From Paraglaciecola sp. T6c (lineage in GTDB: Bacteria; Pseudomonadota; Gammaproteobacteria; Enterobacterales; Alteromonadaceae), in the NCBI RefSeq assembly GCF_000014225.1, contig NC_008228.1, forward strand, positions 1,302,001 to 1,366,000: DNA of 64,000 bases. Direction: 5' to 3'. Under the pieces are notes generated by a model. The model was not told the DNA's origin. It saw only the letters and a program-made list of their open reading frames with translations, and made no database searches. Positions 54,525-62,346 of this stretch are shown one piece after another (position 1 is the stretch's first letter; every line of letters begins with the position of its first letter). The position numbers were made by a program, and so were the translations under genes.

Positions 54525-55883
54525 ATGAAAGAAATTAAAATACTGTGTCCTTCAGCAGCTTTAGGTTTTGGATGCCCAACTGAATCTTTCGAAGAAGGAT
54601 TGAGGAGAATGCCCGATGCCATTGGCGTTGATGCAGGCTCAACGGATCCCGGTCCGTATTATCTTGGAACGGGACAAACTATTCTCGGCTGGGGGCCTCA
54701 GAGGAAGGATTTAGAAATCTACCTTGAAGCCCAGCAAAGACTTGATATTCCTTTAATAATTGGCTCCGCTGGTGGACCGGGGTGCCTCTCGGTGCTCAAT
54801 GAGACAATTCGTATTATTGAGGAGATCGCAGAAGAGAATAACTACCACTTTAAATTAGCTAAAATTGAGGCTGATTTCGAAAAGGATTTTCTCAAGAAAT
54901 GTGTCACCGAAGATAAAATTCAACGCTTTGAAGATAGAACAGAACTAAGCGCCCAAGAGATTGACAAGTCTGAGCACATTGTTGCTCAAATGGGAGTTGA
55001 ACCTTTGATTGAAGCGTTGAAATTGGGCGCAGACGTTATTATCGCCGGACGAGCTTATGATCCAGCCATTTTCGCTGCTCTGCCAATCTATAAGGGATTT
55101 GATCCTGGATTAGCATATCACATGGGGCAAATTTTAGAGTGTGGGGCCATGGCCGCAGAGCCTGCCGCTGGCGCAGATGCCATTTTAGCGACCGTTAGAG
55201 ATGATTCATTTACCATAGAGCCGCTTAATAAAAACAGAAAAGCGACGGTTAAGTCGGTTGCTGCACATACCTTTTATGAAAACACTAACCCTGTACAGTT
55301 GGTGTTTCCTGGCGGCATGATCGATTTATCTGAAACGACATTCGTGCAAGAAACAGATCGTACAGTGCGTATTGCAAAGACTAAATTTATCCCTGCGAAG
55401 CAGTATACGTTGAAGTTAGAAGGCGCTAAGAAAGTAGGCCACAGAGCGGTGTTTATTGCGGGCATCAAAGATCCTATTTTCATTAAATCTGTGGATAGCA
55501 TCATCGAGCAAGCCAAAAATGAAATGGTTAAACAGCTCCCTTATAAGATGGATGAAGACTACCAATTAATATTCCATACCTATGGCAAAAACGCCGTCAT
55601 GAGGGAACGTGAGCCTAATGTTGACTTTGTAGGTCACGAAATCGGTTTGGTAGGTGAAGCCGTGGCAACGACTCAGGAAATTGCCTATGCCGTGTGTTCC
55701 TTTTTTCACAAAATACTCCTTCATTACCCCTATGAAGGGCGAAAACAGATTTCTGGTAACTTAGCGTTTCTGTATTCACCATCGAATTTCAACATGGGGG
55801 AAGTGTATGAGTTCAATATATATCATCTCCTCAACGTGGATGAAGGTGTGAGCCAATTCCCTATAACTATCTCAGACCTGTAA
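54525..55883 (+). CDS. AtuA-family protein (DUF1446)
   Basis: This 452-residue protein belongs to the acyclic terpene utilisation AtuA family (DUF1446), cytoplasmic enzymes of incompletely known activity. The ATG at 54525 starts after the transporter stop; a start at 54432 would overlap it by 77 bases. Family blocks visible are SAALGFGCPTESFEEGLRRMPDAIGVDAGSTDPGP, IIGSAGGPGCLSVLNE, AGRAYDPAIFAALPI, and GHEIGLVGEAVATTQE near the C-terminus. The gene for DUF4387 follows after 20 bases. In Pseudomonas atuA is part of a terpenoid operon with carboxylase and dehydrogenase genes; none of these is nearby here, so it probably acts on another compound. Confidence 0.88.
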   Translation: MKEIKILCPSAALGFGCPTESFEEGLRRMPDAIGVDAGSTDPGPYYLGTGQTILGWGPQRKDLEIYLEAQQRLDIPLIIGSAGGPGCLSVLNETIRIIEEIAEENNYHFKLAKIEADFEKDFLKKCVTEDKIQRFEDRTELSAQEIDKSEHIVAQMGVEPLIEALKLGADVIIAGRAYDPAIFAALPIYKGFDPGLAYHMGQILECGAMAAEPAAGADAILATVRDDSFTIEPLNKNRKATVKSVAAHTFYENTNPVQLVFPGGMIDLSETTFVQETDRTVRIAKTKFIPAKQYTLKLEGAKKVGHRAVFIAGIKDPIFIKSVDSIIEQAKNEMVKQLPYKMDEDYQLIFHTYGKNAVMREREPNVDFVGHEIGLVGEAVATTQEIAYAVCSFFHKILLHYPYEGRKQISGNLAFLYSPSNFNMGEVYEFNIYHLLNVDEGVSQFPITISDL

Positions 55884-55903
55884 CGATTAGGAGTTCACTT
55901 GCT

Positions 55904-56227
55904 ATGACAAAAACTAAAACACTTGGTCAGTTGGCCAAGTTTCTCAGAAGTAAAAATGCGGGTCCGTTTTATCTTACCCTTGATATTTTTTTCTACGGCA
56001 AAGAGGATTACTTGAAAGCGAAAAGCACGGGGCTTATCAATAAGCGTCTTATTTCGCAGCTTTACCGTATCGATGAGGAGGATATTTCCATCATCGAATT
56101 TGATCCCGCTGAGGCGATTAAAGTATCTTTTCCCAGGCCTGTTTCTTCAGGCAGTGTAGGAGATTCTGATGTGTATGGTGCACAGCAACATGCGCCATTA
56201 TTCGATATTGAAATCCCTTGGAATTAA
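55904..56227 (+). CDS. DUF4387-family protein
   Basis: This 107-residue cytoplasmic protein matches the DUF4387 family: a short domain with TLGQLAKFLRSKNAGPFYLTLDIFF at the N-terminus, KRLISQLYRIDEEDISIIEFDPAEAIKVSFPR in the middle, and GDSDVYGAQQHAPLFDIEIP at the end. DUF4387 genes are often found beside AtuA/DUF1446 genes or fused to them, and probably form a complex with them. Here it starts 20 bases after the AtuA-family stop. It has no catalytic motif that I can name. It is the last gene of the putative transporter-AtuA-DUF4387 operon. Confidence 0.85.
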   Translation: MTKTKTLGQLAKFLRSKNAGPFYLTLDIFFYGKEDYLKAKSTGLINKRLISQLYRIDEEDISIIEFDPAEAIKVSFPRPVSSGSVGDSDVYGAQQHAPLFDIEIPWN

Positions 56228-56261
56228 TTTGAGTTTGGGTATGTTGATGGAAATGATAGAG

Positions 56262-56289
56262 GGTGGCCTTGCTTTGCAAGGCGTACACC
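56262..56289 (+). terminator. Hairpin after DUF4387 gene
   Basis: GCCTTGC at 56266-56272 and GCAAGGC at 56276-56282 form a 7-bp stem with a TTT loop; an outer GGTG/CACC pair extends it. No T-run follows, so it may be a weak terminator or an attenuator before the LysR gene. Confidence 0.45.
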
Positions 56290-56476
56290 TGTTGTAAGAG
56301 ACTCGCGCTAGTTTGTTCATAAAGCTGAAATACAATTTTTCTGACTGTATTTGCAAAGCGCGAAGTACCCCATTGCTTGTCTTTGTAGGCTGTAGCCAAA
56401 AGCTATGCTTTACGGTTTGTAATGTTAACTTAGCCATATACAATGACCTTCCTCAAGTCGTTTAGTACAGAGTGTT

Positions 56477-57487
56477 ATGGACTTAAAATATTCACGCACG
56501 GGCATAGAATTTAAGCATTTGCGCACGGTAGTTGCGGTTGCGGAAGCGGGCAGTATTACTAAAGCTGCTAAGTTGCTTTATACGGCGCAACCTGCGTTAA
56601 GCACGCAGTTACAGCAGCTAGAACACATTTTGGGGGCTGATTTATTTGTCCGAACACCAAAAGGAATGCAGGTCACTGAGGCCGGTGAACAGTTTTTGGT
56701 GCATGCAAAATCTATTCTTAAGTATTTTTCACATGCGGTGGCAGAACTCAAATCGAGTTCAAAGCACGTGTCAGGCTCGTTTACCATAGGTTGTGCTAAT
56801 AGCCTTGCCAACTCCATTGGGGCGAATTTGATGATGAGTTTAAAGCATCGATTTCCCAAGCTAATACCATCCATTCAAGCTTTAGGTGGCACAGCGCTAC
56901 AGCAGTCTGTCGTGGCAGCTGAGCTCGATTTTTATATTACCAGTTCAGCTATCGAGTTAAGTACAAGCGATCGCACTGTAGTGCATCGTGCTGAGAACTT
57001 GAGCCTCGGCTCTTCTTTGGTGGAAGAAATTGCCGTTGAGCGGTTCTTAATCTGCTTGCCAAGTGATGTGGATAGCGCAACAACCTCCGGCGGCCAAGAA
57101 CAAGTTATTTTGCAAGAGTTGCCGGTTGAAATTCTCGAAACGGCGCCGCTGTGTTTGTTTTCAGAAGATCATGGCATATCAGGCATCATTGATTGGTTAG
57201 CACAGAAACACGACCTCAATATTTCCCACTATGGCTACACCAACAATACTGAGATCATGATTGATCTGGTGCTATCTGGGCAGTGTATCGTGGTGCTGCC
57301 ATCATCTTTCGCTGAGTTGTTTACACGGCGGCCAAGCTTACGCCTGCATCCATTACAGGGTTATCGTATAGAGCGTGATATCGTGCTGTGTTATGCCAAT
57401 GATTTAGAGGTCTCTGATACGACTAGATTAGTAAAAGAGCTGGTAGGTGAGGTGCTACGTTCTGCATTGGTTCACGATGTTGTGTAG
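56477..57487 (+). CDS. LysR-family transcriptional regulator
   Basis: This 336-residue regulator has the LysR winged helix-turn-helix at residues 12-70 (FKHLRTVVAVAEAGSITKAAKLLYTAQPALSTQLQQLE) and LFVRTPKGMQVTEAG. The effector-binding domain follows. It lies downstream of the AtuA/DUF4387 unit on the same strand and is the likely regulator of the tannase-receptor-transporter cluster, although LysR genes are more often divergent from their targets. No other regulator is near these genes. The start at 56477 has only a weak ribosome site. Confidence 0.9.
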   Translation: MDLKYSRTGIEFKHLRTVVAVAEAGSITKAAKLLYTAQPALSTQLQQLEHILGADLFVRTPKGMQVTEAGEQFLVHAKSILKYFSHAVAELKSSSKHVSGSFTIGCANSLANSIGANLMMSLKHRFPKLIPSIQALGGTALQQSVVAAELDFYITSSAIELSTSDRTVVHRAENLSLGSSLVEEIAVERFLICLPSDVDSATTSGGQEQVILQELPVEILETAPLCLFSEDHGISGIIDWLAQKHDLNISHYGYTNNTEIMIDLVLSGQCIVVLPSSFAELFTRRPSLRLHPLQGYRIERDIVLCYANDLEVSDTTRLVKELVGEVLRSALVHDVV

Positions 57488-57561
57488 TTGAGTTCACTGA
57501 GCGCTAGACTTGGGGTGACTGGTGCAGACTAGTCGATACGCGTAAGCTGTTTTGACAATAT

Positions 57562-58017
57562 TTATTTAGTGGCCACTTCTAATTGTTGGCCTAGCTTGAC
57601 TGTTAGCGCTTTCAATTGTTCTCGCTCTTGTGTAGATAATCCCTCGAGTAAACGTTCTTCCTGGGCCTTCACCAAAGGAATAATGTGTTGATGCACCTTC
57701 GCTCCCTCAGACGTTAGATTAAGCACATTTGTGCGCCGGTCCAAGGAGCCCGGATGTTGTAGCAATAAGCCTGCTCGAATCAGTTTTGCAATAGCACGAC
57801 TCACTGGCATCTTTTCTAATCGTGTGAACTTGCATATGTCTCGAGCGGATATTTCACCATGAAAGCCAACCGCAGCGAGCACGCGCCAGTCGGTTCTCGT
57901 TAAGCCGTGTTTTTCATATATTTTAGCTATAAATTCAGTGACTTGCTGCGCCAATATCGACAGCTGATACGGAAAAAACTGATTTAAATCTAATAATATG
58001 TCGTCGTCTTTGGGCAT
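57562..58017 (-). CDS. MarR-family transcriptional regulator
   Basis: This 151-residue dimeric repressor-type protein has the MarR winged helix: HGLTRTDWRVLAAVGFHGEISARDICKFTRLEKMPVSRAIAKLIRAGLL at about residues 38-85 and the wing DRRTNVLNLT. It lies at the end of the tyrosine-catabolic group, in the same direction as the fumarylacetoacetase gene, and so may regulate it in response to an aromatic acid. A perfect 11-bp inverted repeat lies 212-247 bases upstream. A similar GTAAC/GTTAC site lies at the hpd start. Direct evidence for its ligand is absent. Confidence 0.9.
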   Translation of the reverse strand: MPKDDDILLDLNQFFPYQLSILAQQVTEFIAKIYEKHGLTRTDWRVLAAVGFHGEISARDICKFTRLEKMPVSRAIAKLIRAGLLLQHPGSLDRRTNVLNLTSEGAKVHQHIIPLVKAQEERLLEGLSTQEREQLKALTVKLGQQLEVATK

Positions 58018-58349
58018 TTAAAAATACAGATTAGTCATGTAGGGACTTCACATTACCACCTGATATGCCACATCTCCACTGCTAAACATCTGCACGTTAT
58101 GGCTAAATTGGTTGCTGGTTATAGACCAAATTGCTTTGGTGCAAGGGCTGACGATTACTACGTTTCGGCCAACAGCCGCCATGTTATAACAAGTCTATTA
58201 TTTACCTATTTACACGAACGTGATGCGAAATGTTATGAAAAGGCAACGTTACGTTCATAACATTACCTTTTGCTATTTCGGGCTGCTTTACGGCACAAGT
58301 ACTCGTTTTTAACAAGACAGCTTTAATATCACACTGATGCTACAAAACC
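58018..58349. other. Intergenic region upstream of MarR gene
   Basis: No gene is seen. The main feature is the inverted repeat at 58229-58264, listed separately. The MarR promoter should lie here. Confidence 0.4.
58229..58264. promoter_or_regulatory. 11-bp inverted repeat, possible operator or terminator
   Basis: AATGTTATGAA at 58229-58239 and TTCATAACATT at 58254-58264 are perfect complements around a 14-base spacer. Both arms contain GTTA/TAAC cores similar to the site at 61433-61446. It may be a MarR operator or the terminator of fahA. Confidence 0.45.
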
Positions 58350-59663
58350 TTAAAGACTTGCCGGCAGCACAGTGCCTTGTACTTCACCAAAGCCGATACG
58401 GGCTGCGCCGTCTTTCTGGCAATAGCCACGCATGATTACGCTGTCGCCGTCTTCTAAAAACGTACGCTTTTCCCCATTGCCCAGCTTGAATGCTTCCTTA
58501 CCGCCCCTAGATAGCTCTAGCATTGAGCCAGCCTGCTCGTGCTCAGGCCCTGACTGTGTACCTGACCCAAGTAGGTCTCCTGCTCTCATGGTGCAGCCGT
58601 TTACACTGTGATGAGCAACAAGCTGAGCAATCGTCCAATAAGAGTACTTAAAATTACTATCACTTATCTTGTATGGATCTTCATCGTTGTTACGCATTTT
58701 TTCAGTTTGAATCAGGCACTCTAAATGAATGTTTAATCCCCCTCGCATGTCGTTTTCGCTACTGCTTAAGTACGGCAGTGGTTGCGGATCGCTTTCAGGG
58801 CGTTCAAATTGGGTTCGGTAGGGGGCTAATGCCTCTATGGTGACAATCCATGGGGAAATGGTAGATGCAAAGTTTTTGGCGAGAAATGGCCCCAGTGGTT
58901 GGTACTCCCAGGCTTGAATATCGCGTGCTGACCAGTCGTTGAATAAGCATAAACCGAAAACGTGATCTTCTGCGCACGAGATATCGATTCGCTCGCCCAA
59001 GGTGGTGCTTTGGCCGACGAAAATACCCATCTCTACTTCATAATCAAGTCGTTTACAGGGCGCTAATACGGGGGCTTCTGCATCAGGCGCTTTGATTTGG
59101 CCAACAGGACGCGGAAACGCTTGCCCTGAAATATCAATGGTGGAAGATCTGCCGTGATAGCCAATCGGTACCCATTTGTAGTTTGGTAGCAAGGGGTTGT
59201 CTGGGCGAAAAAGCGAACCAACAGCAGTAGCATGGTGAATTGAAGTATAAAAATCAGTGTAATCACCGATTGTGCAAGGCATTGCATACTCAATATCGCT
59301 TTGTAAAATTAAGCAGTCGCGCAACCATTCTTGTTCACGGGCCTCGGTGCGAAGTGCGCGAGACAGCGCTAGGCGCAAAGCGGAGTTCGCTTCTTTACCC
59401 ATGTCCATTAATTCGTTCAAGCTCGTTTGGGCGGCGGCTTTAGCTGCTTTTAGTGCAAGGCCGGTAAAATTGCTTGCTTGAGCGAGTGCAGCCATATCAA
59501 TGACGTATTTACCAATAGCGACACCGCCTCGAACGCGTTCGTCGCTATTTTTTCGGCGAAACGTGGCAAAAGGCAAATTCTGAATAGGAAAGTCACCGTC
59601 TCGGTTAGCCGAGCTTACCCAGCTGGTCAATTTAATATCATGGGTTTCGTTTAATAAGGTCAT
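58350..59663 (-). CDS. fahA: Fumarylacetoacetase
   Basis: This 437-residue cytoplasmic hydrolase splits fumarylacetoacetate into fumarate and acetoacetate, the last step of tyrosine breakdown. The N-terminal SH3-like part (WVSSANRDGDFPIQNLPFATF) and the catalytic domain are intact. Metal and catalytic residues are in GDYTDFYTSIHHATAVG, DYEVEMGIFVG and LFNDWSARDIQAWEYQPLGPF. It lacks only a few residues at the ends compared with mammalian FAH. A VOC-protein gene lies 65 bases upstream on the same strand and hpd further upstream, so these three are probably co-transcribed. Homogentisate dioxygenase is not in the window. Confidence 0.94.
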   Translation of the reverse strand: MTLLNETHDIKLTSWVSSANRDGDFPIQNLPFATFRRKNSDERVRGGVAIGKYVIDMAALAQASNFTGLALKAAKAAAQTSLNELMDMGKEANSALRLALSRALRTEAREQEWLRDCLILQSDIEYAMPCTIGDYTDFYTSIHHATAVGSLFRPDNPLLPNYKWVPIGYHGRSSTIDISGQAFPRPVGQIKAPDAEAPVLAPCKRLDYEVEMGIFVGQSTTLGERIDISCAEDHVFGLCLFNDWSARDIQAWEYQPLGPFLAKNFASTISPWIVTIEALAPYRTQFERPESDPQPLPYLSSSENDMRGGLNIHLECLIQTEKMRNNDEDPYKISDSNFKYSYWTIAQLVAHHSVNGCTMRAGDLLGSGTQSGPEHEQAGSMLELSRGGKEAFKLGNGEKRTFLEDGDSVIMRGYCQKDGAARIGFGEVQGTVLPASL

Positions 59664-59728
59664 AAGAATATATCCATTAGATCAGGTTTAACGACTAAAT
59701 CAGTATTTTGCGCACTTGCTAGCCAACG

Positions 59729-60259
59729 TTATTTATCTTCATGAAGCCATGCGGCATGATTGGGTGCGACTTTGGTTTCTGACCATTCATCAACCATTAA
59801 TTGGGCCACGTTGTTTAACATTTTGTATTGTTCTGGCGTACCCGTATTAGCGGCAAGCTCCATACGATGACCGTTAGGATCAAAGAAGTAAATGGATTTG
59901 AAAATTGTATGATCTATCGGCCCTAACACTTCAACACCCTGGCTTTCAATATGCACTTTGGCTGCGAGCAATTCGTCAACACTGGCTACTTTTAGAGCAA
60001 GGTGCTGGACCCAAATTGGCGTATTTTCGTCTCGCCCCATGTCAGGTGAGTTAGGGATCTCGAAGAATGCTAAAACATTTTCATTACCGGCATTTAGAAA
60101 AATATGCATGTACGGATCGGGCTCTTTCGTAGACGGAACTTCGTTTTCCGCAATGGACAATACCAAGTTCATGCCCAGTATGTCTTTGTACCATTGAGCC
60201 GTCTCTTTTGCGTCTATACATCGATAAGCGACATGATGAACTCCTGCTACCTTTACCAT
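59729..60259 (-). CDS. VOC-superfamily metalloprotein
   Basis: This 176-residue protein has the two beta-alpha-beta3 modules of the vicinal oxygen chelate superfamily (glyoxalases, extradiol dioxygenases). Metal ligands are probably His8 or His9 in GVHHVAYR, His86 in WVQHLAL and Glu134 in GHRMELAAN; this His-His-Glu set fits dioxygenase- and glyoxalase-like members. It lies between fahA and hpd in one direction. It could be an isomerase, lyase or dioxygenase acting on a ring-cleavage intermediate, but the family is too broad to name the reaction. No signal peptide is seen. Confidence 0.8.
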   Translation of the reverse strand: MVKVAGVHHVAYRCIDAKETAQWYKDILGMNLVLSIAENEVPSTKEPDPYMHIFLNAGNENVLAFFEIPNSPDMGRDENTPIWVQHLALKVASVDELLAAKVHIESQGVEVLGPIDHTIFKSIYFFDPNGHRMELAANTGTPEQYKMLNNVAQLMVDEWSETKVAPNHAAWLHEDK

Positions 60260-60332
60260 ATGTATACCTTCCTCTTAGTAAATCATTTGACTTGCTTTGT
60301 CATAACACAGAGCTGCTTCTTAACCGATGTGA

Positions 60333-61415
60333 TTAGCTGTTTGCCAACACGCCGCGTTCGAGTTGATCGCGCTCTATGGATTCAAATAATGCTTTGAAAT
60401 TACCTTCACCAAACCCGTCATCTTGTTTACGTTGAATGAATTCGAAAAAGACTGGGCCAAGGGTAGTTTCTGAGAATATCTGCAATAAGAGCCTAGGATC
60501 GCCGTTTTGAGTTGTGCCATCTAACAGAATACCTCTTGATTGCAATTCATCAACAGGCTCACCATGACCAGGTAAGCGTTCAGCTAGCATTTCGTAGTAG
60601 GTTTCTGGGGGGGCGGTCATGAATTTAACCCCTGATTTTTTTAACCGATCCCAGCAGCTATATAAATCGTCACACGAAAATGCGATGTGCTGTATGCCTT
60701 CGCCATTGTATTGCATCAAAAACTCTTCAATTTGACCTCCGCCTCCGGCAGCTTCCTCATTTAATGGAATACGAATTTTTCCATCTGGTGCGGTCATCGC
60801 TTTTGATAATAAACCTGTGTATTCGCCTTTGATGTCGAAATAGCGGATTTCACGAAAATTAAATAGGTCTTGATAGTATCGGGCCCAATGATCCATTCTG
60901 CCGCGATAAACATTGTGGGTAAGGTGGTCAAGAGTGTGGAAACCGCACCCTTCTGGGTTTCGGTCTACGCCCTCAAGCCAGTTAAAATCGATGTCATAGA
61001 TCGTCTGACCTTGCGCATAACGGTCAATTAAATAAAGGGTGGCGCCGCCAATACCTTTTATTGCTGGTAAACGTAGCTCCATTGGTGCAGTGGGAATGTC
61101 TACCGCTTGAGCCCCTTTTCTAATCGCTTCAGAATAAGCAAATTGAGCGTTTTTAACGCGAAACGCTAGCCCGCAAGCTGAAGGCCCGTGTTCTTTTGCA
61201 TAGTGATATGCATGACTGTTCTTTTCATAATTGGTGATCAAGTTAATGTCACCTTGTCTCCAAAGTTCGACACTTTTAGACTTATGCTTAGCGACTAAGG
61301 TGAACCCCATAGCTAAAAACGCAGGCTCTAATATGCCTTTTTCCGGTGCGGTAAATTCAACGAACTCGAAACCATCAAGTCCCATCGGATTTTCAAACAG
61401 ATCTGTCATCTTCAC
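60333..61415 (-). CDS. hpd: 4-hydroxyphenylpyruvate dioxygenase
   Basis: This 360-residue non-heme iron enzyme converts 4-hydroxyphenylpyruvate to homogentisate. The iron ligands are His164 (in DHLTHNV), His243 (IQHIAF) and Glu325 (FFEFIQRK), in the order expected for the HPPD family. The length is typical of bacterial HPPD. It is the first gene of a likely hpd-VOC-fahA run on the minus strand, with short gaps. A 5+5-bp inverted repeat (GTAAC/GTTAC) lies 18 bases upstream of the start, placed as an operator would be. Homogentisate can polymerise to pyomelanin when its own dioxygenase is missing. Confidence 0.94.
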   Translation of the reverse strand: MKMTDLFENPMGLDGFEFVEFTAPEKGILEPAFLAMGFTLVAKHKSKSVELWRQGDINLITNYEKNSHAYHYAKEHGPSACGLAFRVKNAQFAYSEAIRKGAQAVDIPTAPMELRLPAIKGIGGATLYLIDRYAQGQTIYDIDFNWLEGVDRNPEGCGFHTLDHLTHNVYRGRMDHWARYYQDLFNFREIRYFDIKGEYTGLLSKAMTAPDGKIRIPLNEEAAGGGGQIEEFLMQYNGEGIQHIAFSCDDLYSCWDRLKKSGVKFMTAPPETYYEMLAERLPGHGEPVDELQSRGILLDGTTQNGDPRLLLQIFSETTLGPVFFEFIQRKQDDGFGEGNFKALFESIERDQLERGVLANS

Positions 61416-61432
61416 GTCCTCACATTAATTTG

Positions 61433-61446
61433 GTAACAAATGTTAC
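61433..61446. promoter_or_regulatory. Operator-like dyad at the hpd start
   Basis: The sequence GTAACAAATGTTAC has 5-bp arms and a 4-base centre. It lies 18 bases upstream of the hpd start codon, a position suited to repression. The MarR-type regulator of this group is the natural candidate. Confidence 0.5.
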
Positions 61447-61622
61447 TATTTCATGTAGGCTATTCCGTTCCATAAACAAAGTCAAAAACGAGGGGGAATT
61501 AGATAAATAGGACCTCCTCCCGGTCGGAATAGTGCGACAGGCAAAAAATATTTTTTGTTAACCTATTGTTATTATTATGTTTTGTATGAGGAAGTGAAAA
61601 CGAGCCTAGTGTGGCTAAAACG

Positions 61623-61647
61623 CAAATGGGCAACAATCACCCATTTG
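61623..61647 (-). terminator. Hairpin downstream of DUF1348 gene
   Basis: CAAATGGG at 61623-61630 and CCCATTTG at 61640-61647 form an 8-bp stem with a 9-base loop. It lies 124 bases after the DUF1348 stop on the minus strand and lacks a clear T-run. Confidence 0.4.
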
Positions 61648-61678
61648 GCAACCCACAAAACTGATATTTGTAAGTAGT

Positions 61679-61695
61679 CCTTTACACTGTAAAGG
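61679..61695. promoter_or_regulatory. 17-base palindrome CCTTTACA-C-TGTAAAGG
   Basis: Two perfect 8-base arms meet at a single central base. It resembles an operator for a dimeric regulator rather than a terminator, since its loop is too short. The half-sites are inverted relative to a TyrR box. Confidence 0.5.
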
Positions 61696-61770
61696 AAGCA
61701 GTACGCGTAGTGAGAAGCTCTTGAGTAGCGCTAAATTGTAGATTAACGCTAGCTATGTTTACTTTTTAAA

Positions 61771-62238
61771 TTATAGCCCAAGTTCAGATAAGCTTGGGTG
61801 ATCATCAGGGCGGCGACCTTGCGGCCAGTGGAATTTACGCTCTGATTCTTTGATGGGTAAGTCGTTGATGCAAGCGAAACGATTTTGCATTAAGCCATTT
61901 TCGTCAAACTCCCAGTTCTCATTACCATACGATCGGAACCAGTTGCCACTGTCGTCGTGCCACTCGTAGGCATAACGCACAGCAATACGGTTTTCTGTGT
62001 AGGCCCACAATTCTTTAATGAGGCGATATTCTAGTTCTTTATCCCATTTTGCTTTTAAAAAAGCGGCAGCTTCTTCGCGGTTGTTCACAAAGGTGCTGCG
62101 ATTGCGCCATTTGGTATCGACTGTATACGCCAGTGATACCTTTGCAGGGTTTCGGCTGTTCCAGCCATCTTCAGCTAAACGAACTTTTTCCATGGCGCTT
62201 TGCTCATTGAACGGGGGTAACGGTGGGCGTGTACTCAT
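61771..62238 (-). CDS. DUF1348 / NTF2-like protein
   Basis: This 155-residue cytoplasmic protein matches the DUF1348 branch of the NTF2/SnoaL-like fold: [75 protein letters not shown], and [16 protein letters not shown]. The fold is used by isomerases, hydrolases and binding proteins; the reaction here is unknown. It lies 108 bases downstream of the FAD/2Fe-2S oxidoreductase gene on the same strand and may be co-transcribed with it. There is no signal peptide. The His- and Arg-rich C-terminal block is a strong family marker. Confidence 0.85.
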   Translation of the reverse strand: MSTRPPLPPFNEQSAMEKVRLAEDGWNSRNPAKVSLAYTVDTKWRNRSTFVNNREEAAAFLKAKWDKELEYRLIKELWAYTENRIAVRYAYEWHDDSGNWFRSYGNENWEFDENGLMQNRFACINDLPIKESERKFHWPQGRRPDDHPSLSELGL

Positions 62239-62346
62239 GTTTACATCCTCTTTAGGTCGATTAATATTGCATGATGGAACTATTTAACCAGAACTCAGGT
62301 TATTTACTAAAAAACGTTTTTATTGAAACTGAATTTTTTGCTTTAT

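Larger units (their letters stand above)
61416..61770. other. hpd promoter region
   Basis: No gene lies in these 355 bases. They hold three dyads listed separately: GTAAC/GTTAC at 61433-61446, CAAATGGG/CCCATTTG at 61623-61647, and the 17-base palindrome at 61679-61695. The region separates hpd from the DUF1348 gene, both on the minus strand. Confidence 0.5.

Noticed and set aside
61679-61695. TyrR box upstream of hpd
   Set aside because: The TyrR box is TGTAAA-N6-TTTACA; here the half-sites are in the reverse order with a one-base centre.
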